Assembly: GCA_029557025.1 (NCBI GenBank)
Contig: JAKPRU010001086.1
Location: forward strand, 1 to 5,885
Direction of reading: 5' to 3'
DNA from: Candidatus Omnitrophota bacterium
Lineage (GTDB): Bacteria; Hinthialibacterota; Hinthialibacteria; Hinthialibacterales; JAKPRU01
DNA length: 5,885 bases
The first letter of the stretch is position 1, and each line of letters starts with the position of its first letter. A program made the position numbers and the translations under genes. Under the pieces are notes generated by a model. That model did not search any database. It was not told where the DNA came from and saw nothing but the letters and a program-made list of their open reading frames with translations. Positions 1 to 5,885 of the stretch are shown in pieces.

Positions 1-208
1 CCAGCTGGTACATTCCGGTCTCAAATGTGACTCGTGTACGCAGGGACTGCTTTTCGGAGATGAGGGCCATTACCTTTCCGGCCAGGGACCCGGCGTAAGC
101 GGTCCGATCCCGTTTCATTTCAGCGGCACGTTCGAAAATGATCCTCACATCCTCGCGAGATAAATCCGGGATGTCGGTAAGATCACATTTCTTTCCTGTC
201 CTGTTCAT
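1..208 (-). CDS. argF: Ornithine carbamoyltransferase, N-terminal part (runs off the window)
   Basis: This is the first 69 codons of a carbamoyltransferase that transfers the carbamoyl group of carbamoyl phosphate to ornithine, giving citrulline, in the cytoplasm. The translation begins MNRTGKKCDLTDIPDLSRED and reaches the carbamoyl-phosphate-binding motif S55-L-R-T-R59, followed by VTFETGMYQL. The SLRTR form, with the preceding EK, favours ornithine over aspartate carbamoyltransferase, which usually has STRTR. The helix before it (residues about 17-35) fits the N-terminal 'DLS.EE...L...A...K' pattern of the family. The ATG at 208 is preceded by AAGGA at a good distance. The usual family length is about 300-330 residues, so roughly four fifths lies beyond position 1, including the ornithine-binding part. 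An N-acetyl- or N-succinylornithine carbamoyltransferase cannot be excluded from this fragment, but an argB-argD neighbourhood with standard acetylated intermediates makes ArgF most likely. Confidence 0.92.
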   Translation of the reverse strand, partial: MNRTGKKCDLTDIPDLSREDVRIIFERAAEMKRDRTAYAGSLAGKVMALISEKQSLRTRVTFETGMYQL

Positions 209-215
209 GGTGTCA

Positions 216-220
216 TCCTT
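216..220 (-). promoter_or_regulatory. Ribosome binding site of argF
   Basis: On the minus strand AAGGA lies seven bases before the ATG at 208. It supports that start codon, and the conserved helix begins soon after it. It lies only 13 bases past the T-run of the hairpin at 245-270, so folding of this leader could affect ribosome access. Confidence 0.75.
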
Positions 221-233
221 TTTCTCGGCGGCG

Positions 234-270
234 AAAAAAATCTGCCCTTTCCTGCACAGCGAGGAAAGGG
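234..270 (-). terminator. Rho-independent terminator-like hairpin between argD and argF
   Basis: On the minus strand CCCTTTCCT (270-262) and AGGAAAGGG (253-245) form a perfect 9-bp stem around an 8-base loop. The stem is followed by CAGA and then seven T residues (240-234). The order stem then T-run exists only on the minus strand, the direction of transcription. The stem has only five G-C pairs and is four bases away from the T-run, so termination may be partial. It lies 25 bases from the argF start, which leaves no room for a promoter between it and argF. It could therefore work as an attenuator, a polarity element or an RNA 3'-end stabiliser rather than a full stop. Confidence 0.6.
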
Positions 271-272
271 GA

Positions 273-301
273 AGAATGGGATTTGACGAAGAAAATGTCA
301 A
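273..301 (-). promoter_or_regulatory. Possible sigma-70-type promoter for argF
   Basis: On the minus strand a perfect TTGACA (301-296) is followed after exactly 17 bases by CATTCT (278-273), which matches TATAAT at three of six positions, including the A at position 2 and the final T. The TTGACA contains the argD stop codon TGA. A transcript would start close to the upstream arm of the hairpin at 245-270 and would carry a leader of about 60 bases into argF. The weak -10 element makes this tentative, and the organism's promoter consensus is unknown. No ArgR-like box was recognised. Confidence 0.3.
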
Positions 302-1524
302 CTCCCCTCGGTCTCCGCACGTTTCTTCAGAACGCTTCGCAGATCACGCACCACGCGGTCGATCTCCGCCTCTTCGCAGATCAGGGGCGGCAGGAAGCGA
401 AGCACGTTCGGGCCGGCAATTCCCGCCAACACGCCACATCCCCGTAACGCCTTGACAATTTCAACTGCCGGAAAATCCAATTCCACGCCGATCATCAACC
501 CGGCGATGCGCAGCTCTCGAATGCAGGTGAACTCCTCGCTGACTTTCAAGAGAAGGCGGTGGAAATAATCGCCCAGGGTTCGTGCGCGTGCGGGCAGATT
601 GTCCTCAATAATGACATGCAGAGTGGCAAGCGCGGCCGCACAGGCCAGCGGATTCCCTCCGAAAGTCGCCGCATGAGTTCCCTGAACAAACGCCGAAGCG
701 CATTCTTTCTTTGCCAGCAAGGCTCCAATAGGCACACCGCTGCCCAGCGATTTCGCGAGGCAGATCATGTCCGGCTCGACACCGTGGTTATCGGTCGTGA
801 ACAGGTAGCCGGTTCGACCCAGTCCGCATTGGACCTCATCAAATATCAGCAGGAGATCATGTTCGTCGCACATCGCTCGCAGGTCCCGGAGGAATTGCGG
901 CGTGCATGGATGAATGCCGCCTTCGCCCTGGACCGGTTCCACCAGGATTGCACAGGTTTGCGGAGTGATTTTCGCCCGCATCGCATCGGAATCGTTGATC
1001 GGAGAGTAGTGGAATCCCGGAACCAGCGGTTGGAATCCTTTGTGGTATTTTTCCTGTCCCGTGGCGGACAGAGCGCCCAGTGTTCGGCCATGGAAGGAGT
1101 TTTCCAGCGAGATGATATCCGCTCTTCCGGGGCCGTAGAGGTCGAAAGAGTACCGCCGGGCGAGCTTGATCGCCGCTTCGTTCGCTTCCGTGCCGCTGTT
1201 GCAGAAGAATGCCTTGTCGCAGGGGCTGTGTTCCACCAGCAACCGGGCCAGTTCAACCTGCGGCTCGATCAGGTACAGGTTCGAGACGTGCACCAGTTTG
1301 GCGGCCTGACGGCAGATCGCCTCTGTTACTGCCGGATGGCAATGGCCCAGGCTTGCCACGGCCAGACCGGTTAGAAAGTCAATATACTCGTTGCCGTCCG
1401 AGTCCCAGACCGACGTTCGTTCGCCTCGTACCAGGCAGAGGTCCCGCGATCCATAATTGCCCATGAGAAACTGCTCGGCCTCGACCCGAATCTGTTCCGT
1501 GTGCGATAAAATAGATTGACTCAT
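298..1524 (-). CDS. argD: Acetylornithine aminotransferase (class III, PLP-dependent)
   Basis: This cytoplasmic enzyme of 408 residues converts N-acetylglutamate semialdehyde and glutamate to N-acetylornithine and 2-oxoglutarate. Class III aminotransferase landmarks are all present: the phosphate-binding SGTEANE (110-116), SFHGRT (143-148) with the Arg expected to bind substrate carboxylate, EPVQGEGG (196-203), FDEVQCGLGRTG with Asp229 near the PLP ring nitrogen, the Schiff-base lysine Lys258 in CLAKSLGSG, TFGGNP (287-292) and the C-terminal RFLPPL (376-381). The length is normal for ArgD. The ATG overlaps the argB stop as ATGA (1521-1524), with GAGGG nine bases upstream inside argB, which indicates translational coupling. 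Family members can also act as N-succinyl-diaminopimelate aminotransferase (DapC), as in E. coli, so a second role in making diaminopimelate is possible. The assignment as ArgD rather than another omega-aminotransferase rests on the motifs together with argB and argF on either side. Confidence 0.96.
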   Translation of the reverse strand: MSQSILSHTEQIRVEAEQFLMGNYGSRDLCLVRGERTSVWDSDGNEYIDFLTGLAVASLGHCHPAVTEAICRQAAKLVHVSNLYLIEPQVELARLLVEHSPCDKAFFCNSGTEANEAAIKLARRYSFDLYGPGRADIISLENSFHGRTLGALSATGQEKYHKGFQPLVPGFHYSPINDSDAMRAKITPQTCAILVEPVQGEGGIHPCTPQFLRDLRAMCDEHDLLLIFDEVQCGLGRTGYLFTTDNHGVEPDMICLAKSLGSGVPIGALLAKKECASAFVQGTHAATFGGNPLACAAALATLHVIIEDNLPARARTLGDYFHRLLLKVSEEFTCIRELRIAGLMIGVELDFPAVEIVKALRGCGVLAGIAGPNVLRFLPPLICEEAEIDRVVRDLRSVLKKRAETEGS

Positions 1525-2438
1525 GATCCTTTACCCTCGGCTGTATCCGCCCTGATTTCCGTGCCGATTCCCTGATTGGTGAAGAGTTCCAGCAGCACGG
1601 AATGCTTAATTCTTCCATCAATAATATGTGTCTTGCGAACCCCGGCCTCCAGCGCGTGGATGCACGCCAGGACCTTGGGAATCATTCCTCCTGTGATGAC
1701 CCCCGACTCCATCAGCTGCCTTGCTTTTTGGGGGGTCAGACTGCTGAGCAAACTGTCGGGGTCTTCGGGATGTTCCAGGATTCCCGGCGTATCGGTCAGC
1801 AGGACCAGCCGCTCCGCTTTCAGTGCGGCAGCCAGCGCTCCAGCGACGGTATCCGCATTGATATTGTATGCAGAACCGTCCGGTCCCATCCCCAATGGGG
1901 CAACCACCGGGATAAACCCGGATTCATCCAGCAGCTGGAGCAGTTTCGGGTCCACTTGTTGAATATCGCCGACATACCCCAAGTCCGGGGGAGGTGTCTG
2001 TTGATTCTCCGATTTCAGTTGGTGTTTGGTCGCGCGGATCAGACAGGCGTCCTTTCCCGACAGGCTGACCGCCCGCCCGCCTTCCAGGTTAATTGTGGCA
2101 ACGATTTCCTTGCCGATCAAACCTGTCAGAACCATTTCGGCAATGTCTACCGTCTCCTTGTCGGTCACTCGCAAGCCTTGAACGAACTCCGGCGTTTTCC
2201 CCAAGCGGCGCATCAGTTCGCTCACCTTCGGCCCACCCCCATGCACGACCACGACTCGAACGCCGACATAATCCAGCAGAACGATATCCCGCGCGAATTC
2301 GAGTTTGAGCTCTTCATTGACCATCGCCGCGCCGCCGTATTTTACTACAACCGTCTTGCCGGAGAACTCCCGGATGTACGGCAGCGCCTCAATCAAATGC
2401 TGCGAGAAAAGATCGTGCGATTTATTTTGCGGATTCAT
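1521..2438 (-). CDS. argB: Acetylglutamate kinase
   Basis: This amino-acid-kinase family enzyme of 305 residues phosphorylates N-acetylglutamate with ATP, the second and usually the controlled step of arginine synthesis. Visible motifs are KYGGAAM (33-39) with the phosphate-contacting Lys33, HGGGP (66-70), GLRVTD (88-93) with substrate-binding Arg90, NINADT (192-197), LLTDTPG with Asp216, and GGMIPK (250-255). About 25 residues precede the KYGG strand, including the helix SQHLIEALPYIREFSG, and the C-terminus ends with LFTNQGIGTEI. Both are features of arginine-inhibited hexameric kinases and are absent from the short E. coli type. The reading frame stays open for 98 codons upstream, but that stretch reads through ldt in another frame. 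Homology begins at MNPQ (2438), with GGAACAGG just upstream. It overlaps the ldt end by 17 bases and argD by four, which suggests a single coupled mRNA. Confidence 0.97.
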   Translation of the reverse strand: MNPQNKSHDLFSQHLIEALPYIREFSGKTVVVKYGGAAMVNEELKLEFARDIVLLDYVGVRVVVVHGGGPKVSELMRRLGKTPEFVQGLRVTDKETVDIAEMVLTGLIGKEIVATINLEGGRAVSLSGKDACLIRATKHQLKSENQQTPPPDLGYVGDIQQVDPKLLQLLDESGFIPVVAPLGMGPDGSAYNINADTVAGALAAALKAERLVLLTDTPGILEHPEDPDSLLSSLTPQKARQLMESGVITGGMIPKVLACIHALEAGVRKTHIIDGRIKHSVLLELFTNQGIGTEIRADTAEGKGS

Positions 2439-3621
2439 TGACCTGTTCCGTCGCCTCTGAAACCACTCCGGCGGATTGTGCAGGAGCGCCGAGATGGAAC
2501 TGATCGACGATAGACACCGTGTTACCGATAGTGACCATATCGTACAGTTCAAGCACATCCTCATTGCGCATACGAATACATCCCGCGCTGGCCCGTTTGC
2601 CGATGCTGTCCGGGTCGTTATTGCCGTGAATCCCAAGACTGTTCCCAATACCGATCCACCGGGGTCCCAGTGCATTCTGCGGGTCGCCCGGTGGGAATAC
2701 ACCACCGCCCGGCTTATACCACACCGGATCAACCTGCTTGAGAATGATTTTGTACTCCCCGACCGGGGTCTTATAGTCCGTTTCGCCGATCGCCACGGGA
2801 TACCATTTTATGAACTGCCCGTCCTCCGTAAGCAGGAACAACCGAAGCCGGGATTTGTCGATAACAATTTTGAATTGTTTGGCTGGAATGCGAATTGTCT
2901 GCCCCGGCCGGAGATCGGTCCCGATATTGTTGAGACGCATCAGCATCTCTTTGGTGGTCCGGTTGTCGATTGCGATCTTATAGATGTTGTCTCCCCGCTT
3001 CACTTTGTACAGGGTAGTGAATTCATTCAGCTCTCCCGCCGCGAAAATCTCATCCATATTGATTTTCGAAAGACGATCCAGCGCAATTTCTTCGGCCTTC
3101 GTTCCCGGGTACTGTTGCACAATTTGTCGATACAGATTCTTGGCCTCCTCAAGGTTCCCCTCGGCGCGAAGGGCATCTGCCTGGGTGGCCAGGGCGGCGC
3201 CTGCGACTTCGGGGTCCGAGGAGGCAACAAGCGGTTGTACTAATTCCCTCGCTTTGGCCGGTTCCGATTCGATAACGGAGCTGGCCCAGGCTAGAAGAGC
3301 CGCACTGTGGTGGACACTCTTCGGGTAGTCAACCGAGAGCTGCTGCCAAAGCGCAGGAGCATGTTCAGAGCCGGTCTTTTCGTAGGCGGTGGCCAGAAGA
3401 AAGATGACCCGATCCATCCCGTCAAAACGGCGATATCCCTCATAGACCGGGCGGAGTGTCTGAACGGCTTCCTCCAGCTTCCCTTGTTCCAGGAACGTGG
3501 ATGCCAGCTCCACCGCCTGGGAAGCCTCTGCGCTTCGCTTCTGTTCTTTCACCACAAACACCGCTGCGATCGAACCGACGACAATCACTCCGATCAAGAG
3601 GAGAACCAGAAACAAACGCAT
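2422..3621 (-). CDS. Membrane-anchored L,D-transpeptidase with TPR-like stalk, LysM and YkuD domains
   Basis: The 399-residue product should cross-link peptidoglycan stem peptides or attach proteins to them, using a catalytic cysteine. Residues about 2-24 form one hydrophobic segment without a lipobox, probably an uncleaved N-terminal anchor leaving the rest outside the cytoplasm. Residues about 35-185 are helical with TPR-like repeats, the clearest being ADALRAEGNLEEAKNLYRQI (148-167). A LysM peptidoglycan-binding domain covers about 204-246 (YKVKRGDNIYKIA to GQTIRIP). The YkuD domain follows from about 249 to 374, with the active-site signature His332-Gly333 (IHGNN), then Ser345-Ala-Gly-Cys348-Ile-Arg350. 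The start at 3621 is chosen because AAGGAGG lies eight bases upstream and the anchor begins at once; a longer frame up to 3753 would overlap secDF. The last 17 bases overlap argB. The exact cross-link made cannot be told from the sequence. Confidence 0.93.
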   Translation of the reverse strand: MRLFLVLLLIGVIVVGSIAAVFVVKEQKRSAEASQAVELASTFLEQGKLEEAVQTLRPVYEGYRRFDGMDRVIFLLATAYEKTGSEHAPALWQQLSVDYPKSVHHSAALLAWASSVIESEPAKARELVQPLVASSDPEVAGAALATQADALRAEGNLEEAKNLYRQIVQQYPGTKAEEIALDRLSKINMDEIFAAGELNEFTTLYKVKRGDNIYKIAIDNRTTKEMLMRLNNIGTDLRPGQTIRIPAKQFKIVIDKSRLRLFLLTEDGQFIKWYPVAIGETDYKTPVGEYKIILKQVDPVWYKPGGGVFPPGDPQNALGPRWIGIGNSLGIHGNNDPDSIGKRASAGCIRMRNEDVLELYDMVTIGNTVSIVDQFHLGAPAQSAGVVSEATEQVNESAK

Positions 3622-3629
3622 AATGGAAT

Positions 3630-3636
3630 CCTCCTT
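3630..3636 (-). promoter_or_regulatory. Strong ribosome binding site of the L,D-transpeptidase gene
   Basis: AAGGAGG on the minus strand, eight bases before the ATG at 3621, is a near-perfect Shine-Dalgarno sequence. It decides the start against an in-frame extension reaching 3753. It is the strongest ribosome binding site in the window. Confidence 0.85.
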
Positions 3637-3667
3637 TTCCTCGAACTGCTCCCATCCCAGAAAACCG

Positions 3668-3690
3668 AGACGCGGCCCACAGCCGCGTCT
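3668..3690 (-). terminator. GC-rich hairpin between secDF and the L,D-transpeptidase gene, possible weak terminator
   Basis: AGACGCGGC and GCCGCGTCT form a perfect 9-bp stem with a 5-base loop. On the minus strand the stem is followed by CGGTTTTCTG, so a short T-run of four comes after a three-base gap. The same CGGTTTT also stands directly before the stem, so the hairpin is bracketed by an 8-base direct repeat (AAAACCGA at 3661-3668 and 3691-3698 on the plus strand). The stem is strong but the T-run is poor, so it may be a partial terminator, an mRNA-stabilising 3' structure for secDF, or a processing site. The rest of the 104-base gap holds the ldt ribosome binding site. I found no convincing -35/-10 pair there. 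Confidence 0.4.
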
Positions 3691-3710
3691 AAAACCGATC
3701 CTCCCGCGAA

Positions 3711-3727
3711 TCTCGACCCCCGAGACT
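3711..3727 (-). other. Small hairpin overlapping the secDF stop codon
   Basis: On the minus strand TCTCG-GGGGT-CGAGA forms five Watson-Crick pairs. A G-U and an A-U pair extend it to seven pairs, reaching into the TAG stop codon. No T-run follows. It could form a tandem structure with the hairpin at 3668-3690, or be chance. Confidence 0.2.
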
Positions 3728-5885
3728 AGGCCGCTTTCCGTGACCGCCACCACACGACGATCGGTGAAGCCACAAATATCGATGAATAGGTCCCTATGAC
3801 AATACCGAGCAGCAACGTGAAGGTAAAGTCATGAATGACTTCGCCGCCAAAAAAGAACATCGCGATCAGGATAACGATCGTTGTGGACGAAGTCAACAAG
3901 CTTCGGGAAAGGGTCTGGTTGATGCTCCGGTTGACTATTTCCCGGAATACGCTGACGTTTCTTTTGACTTCGTTCTCTTTTCGGCGACAATTCTCGCGAA
4001 TCCGGTCGAAAATTACAATTGTATCATTTACCGAATACCCGACCACGGTGAGAATGGCCGCGAGCACGGACAAAGTAAACTCCTTGTCCAGAATTGAGAA
4101 GGCAGTGAGGGTAATCAGTACATCGTGGAACAGCGCCAATACCGCTGCCACGGCATAAATCCATTCGAACCGAATCGTGACGTAGAGCAAGATCATCAGA
4201 CTGCCAAAGATGGTACACCAGATCGCTTGTTGAGACAGATCCTCTCCGACCTGGGGTCCGACAACACGCTGAGAGAGAATCTCTACTTTGTTGTTCGGCA
4301 TATTCTGTTGCACGGCGGCAAGAATCTGCTTGGCCTCGTCCGGGTTGGAGGACTTCCAGCGCAAGTTCACTTTATTCGCACTTCCACCGATGACCCTCTG
4401 GATCAGCGCATCGCGCTTGTCTTCCGGCAGTGCGGCACGCACTTCTTCTACGGCGACAGGATTTTGGAAGTTTAGTGAGAGCAGGGTTCCTCCCGCGAAC
4501 TCGATGCCCGGATTGAGTCCGGCATGATAAATAATGGAGAATACTCCCACTAAAATGACGGCGGAAGACCCCAACAGTGTGTACACACCTGTTTTAATGA
4601 AGTCGTAATTTGCGTTTTGGAAAATCCGCAGAGTCCCCACGGAAATGGTCTGTGTTCTCGCGGCTTTTCCCTTGCCTGTGGCCATAAAGTCAAAGATAAC
4701 CCGTGTAACGAATATCGCCGTAAACATACTGATAAGAATGCCCAGAGTCAGGGTCACCGCGTAACCCTTAATAGGTCCCGTTCCAAATTGGAACAATACC
4801 ACGGCAGTCATCAGGGTGGTGATATTCGAGTCAAAAATAGCCATAAAGGCTCTGTCGTAGGAACGGTCTATAACACCTGCAAGGCTTTTGTTCCGTTGGG
4901 AAGCGAGTTCCTCCCGCATTCGTTCATAGATCAGCACGTTCGCATCAACCGCCATACCGATAGTCAGGATGATTCCGGCGATACCCGGAAGGGTTAGAGT
5001 CGCTTTCAGCAACGCCATACAGGCCATCAAAAGGATCATATTCAAGACAAGCGCGAAGTCCGCAACAACACCGCACATCGAATAATAAATGATCATAAAC
5101 AAAACGGTAAAAATCAACCCGCCGACGGCGGAGGAAACCCCCTTCCGAATGGAATCCGCTCCCAGAGAGGCGCCGACCACATCATTTTCCGCAATGCGGA
5201 TGTCCGCCGGCAGGGACCCGGCACGGAGAACGACAGCGATTCGACGAGCCTCTTCCACATCGTTGATTCCATTGATCACGGCGTTTCCGCCGGTAATCTC
5301 GTCCTGAATGACCGGCGCACAATAAACCTTATCGTCCAGCACCACCGCCAGCCGTTCCCCTTTGTGCTGACGGGTGAGTCGAGCAAATATCCGGCCACCC
5401 TGCTGGTCGAATCGCAAGAACACCTGCGGTTCGTTGAAATTGGCCTGGTTGACATAGAAAGAGGCGCTTGCCAGACGGGCGCCGGTTAATTCTGCGTTCG
5501 CTTCCACCAGATATAATGACCGATACGGGCTGTTCCCGAACAATTCGGGTATCGGCGGCCGTTGGTCCGACCACTTGAACTCGTACTTATCGGGGATGAT
5601 GTCCTGCACATCCGGACGGCTGAAAATCTCTTTCATGAGTTCCACACCTTCCGGGTCTTTCACGTAATATTCACTCGTGTATCCCGACCCGGATGTGCGG
5701 AGAATATCTCCCATCAGGTCGACCGCAACCTGGTCATCAATGTCCTTCAAGATTCGCGCGGCTTCCTGCCAGTCCGCAAGCAGGTGGAACGTGAGCTGCG
5801 CGTTCATTTGAAGAAGTTCCGCGGCCTGTTCCGGGTTGTTGAATCCGGGGAGTTCCACAACGATTTGATCGGGCGGGACTTTCTG
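3726..5885 (-). CDS. secDF: Fused protein translocase subunit SecDF (5' end outside the window)
   Basis: This inner-membrane protein uses the proton-motive force to help the SecYEG channel pull exported proteins across. Numbering starts at the first visible codon (5885); 719 residues are seen. Residues 1 to about 240 are the large periplasmic P1 region, with IVVELPGFNNPE (8-19), a VVLDDKVYCAPVI core (about 181-193) and an ITGG stretch. SecD transmembrane segments follow at about 254-400, with the signature DANVLIYER (314-322). A short linker leads to the SecF half, starting near residue 422, with a first membrane segment (about 433-453), GIEFAGG (460-466), the second periplasmic loop, VGYSVNDT (615-622), FDRIREN and the closing IGTYSSIF-type helix. 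The first SecD membrane segment and true start lie beyond 5885. GTG at 5858 is internal, because homology continues upstream. The single-chain form resembles SecDF of several Gram-positive and PVC/FCB bacteria. The SecF motif has Glu where Asp is usual. Confidence 0.97.
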   Translation of the reverse strand, partial: QKVPPDQIVVELPGFNNPEQAAELLQMNAQLTFHLLADWQEAARILKDIDDQVAVDLMGDILRTSGSGYTSEYYVKDPEGVELMKEIFSRPDVQDIIPDKYEFKWSDQRPPIPELFGNSPYRSLYLVEANAELTGARLASASFYVNQANFNEPQVFLRFDQQGGRIFARLTRQHKGERLAVVLDDKVYCAPVIQDEITGGNAVINGINDVEEARRIAVVLRAGSLPADIRIAENDVVGASLGADSIRKGVSSAVGGLIFTVLFMIIYYSMCGVVADFALVLNMILLMACMALLKATLTLPGIAGIILTIGMAVDANVLIYERMREELASQRNKSLAGVIDRSYDRAFMAIFDSNITTLMTAVVLFQFGTGPIKGYAVTLTLGILISMFTAIFVTRVIFDFMATGKGKAARTQTISVGTLRIFQNANYDFIKTGVYTLLGSSAVILVGVFSIIYHAGLNPGIEFAGGTLLSLNFQNPVAVEEVRAALPEDKRDALIQRVIGGSANKVNLRWKSSNPDEAKQILAAVQQNMPNNKVEILSQRVVGPQVGEDLSQQAIWCTIFGSLMILLYVTIRFEWIYAVAAVLALFHDVLITLTAFSILDKEFTLSVLAAILTVVGYSVNDTIVIFDRIRENCRRKENEVKRNVSVFREIVNRSINQTLSRSLLTSSTTIVILIAMFFFGGEVIHDFTFTLLLGIVIGTYSSIFVASPIVVWWRSRKAA

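Noticed and set aside
283..301. Inverted repeat TTGAC-N9-GTCAA as a possible operator
   Set aside because: The arms are only five bases with no extension, and one arm is already explained by the stop codon and -35-like element. It does not match an ArgR box.
138..455. Plus-strand open frame across the argD-argF gap
   Set aside because: It overlaps the ends of two recognised genes on the other strand, and its composition follows their complement.
559..1374. Long plus-strand open frame (271 codons)
   Set aside because: It lies antisense to argD, whose motifs are complete. The plus-strand translation is low in recognisable domains and is a shadow of argD codon bias.
1602..2441. Long plus-strand open frame (279 codons)
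   Set aside because: It mirrors argB almost exactly. The argB motifs are intact and no family is recognisable in the antisense product.
2439..2732. 98-codon N-terminal extension of argB
   Set aside because: It reads through ldt in a different frame, lacks kinase homology, and a better start with kinase sequence at once is at 2438.
2476..3243. Plus-strand open frame (255 codons)
   Set aside because: It is antisense to the L,D-transpeptidase, with no domain or membrane pattern of its own.
3622..3753. 44-codon N-terminal extension of the L,D-transpeptidase
   Set aside because: It would overlap the secDF end and cross two hairpins. The ATG at 3621 has a near-perfect ribosome binding site and is followed directly by the membrane anchor.
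5856..5858. GTG as the secDF start codon
   Set aside because: The frame stays open to the window edge, and the upstream residues (PPDQIV) continue the SecD IVVELPG region. The start is outside the window.
1..5885. A novel defence, mobile or otherwise undescribed multi-gene system
   Set aside because: All five genes are recognisable housekeeping families with intact motifs, and no gap larger than about 104 bases remains to hide further genes.

Overview
The window carries five protein-coding genes, all on the minus strand, so transcription runs from high to low coordinates. In that order they are a fused SecD-SecF protein-export subunit (5' end outside the window), a membrane-anchored L,D-transpeptidase with a LysM domain, acetylglutamate kinase (argB), acetylornithine aminotransferase (argD) and the first 69 codons of ornithine carbamoyltransferase (argF). 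There are no mobile elements, RNA genes or CRISPR repeats, and no gene appears broken. Nearly all of the sequence is coding.

The organism is a bacterium of moderate GC content. A single-chain SecDF and a LysM/YkuD L,D-transpeptidase with a TPR-like stalk would fit a diderm outside the Proteobacteria, for example the PVC/FCB assemblage or a related uncultured phylum. This is an inference from gene architecture, and the sequence alone does not settle the lineage.

Layout: 3726-5885 encodes SecDF. The 104-base gap 3622-3725 holds a perfect 9-bp hairpin and a strong Shine-Dalgarno site. 2422-3621 encodes the L,D-transpeptidase, whose last codons overlap the argB start by 17 bases. argB (1521-2438) overlaps argD (298-1524) by four bases (ATGA). 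The 89-base gap 209-297 before argF holds a terminator-like hairpin with a seven-T run, and a consensus-like -35 element overlaps the argD stop codon.

ArgB, ArgD and ArgF catalyse the second, fourth and sixth steps of ornithine/citrulline synthesis from glutamate: phosphorylation of N-acetylglutamate, transamination to N-acetylornithine, and carbamoylation of ornithine. ArgB has the N-terminal extension typical of arginine-inhibited kinases, so feedback control is likely. The overlaps suggest that ldt, argB and argD share one mRNA. The argF gap looks like a place where expression is stepped down or reset. SecDF and the transpeptidase both act at the cell envelope. I see no sign of a new biological system. 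The most interesting parts are the two intergenic hairpins and the coupling of a cell-wall gene to arginine genes.
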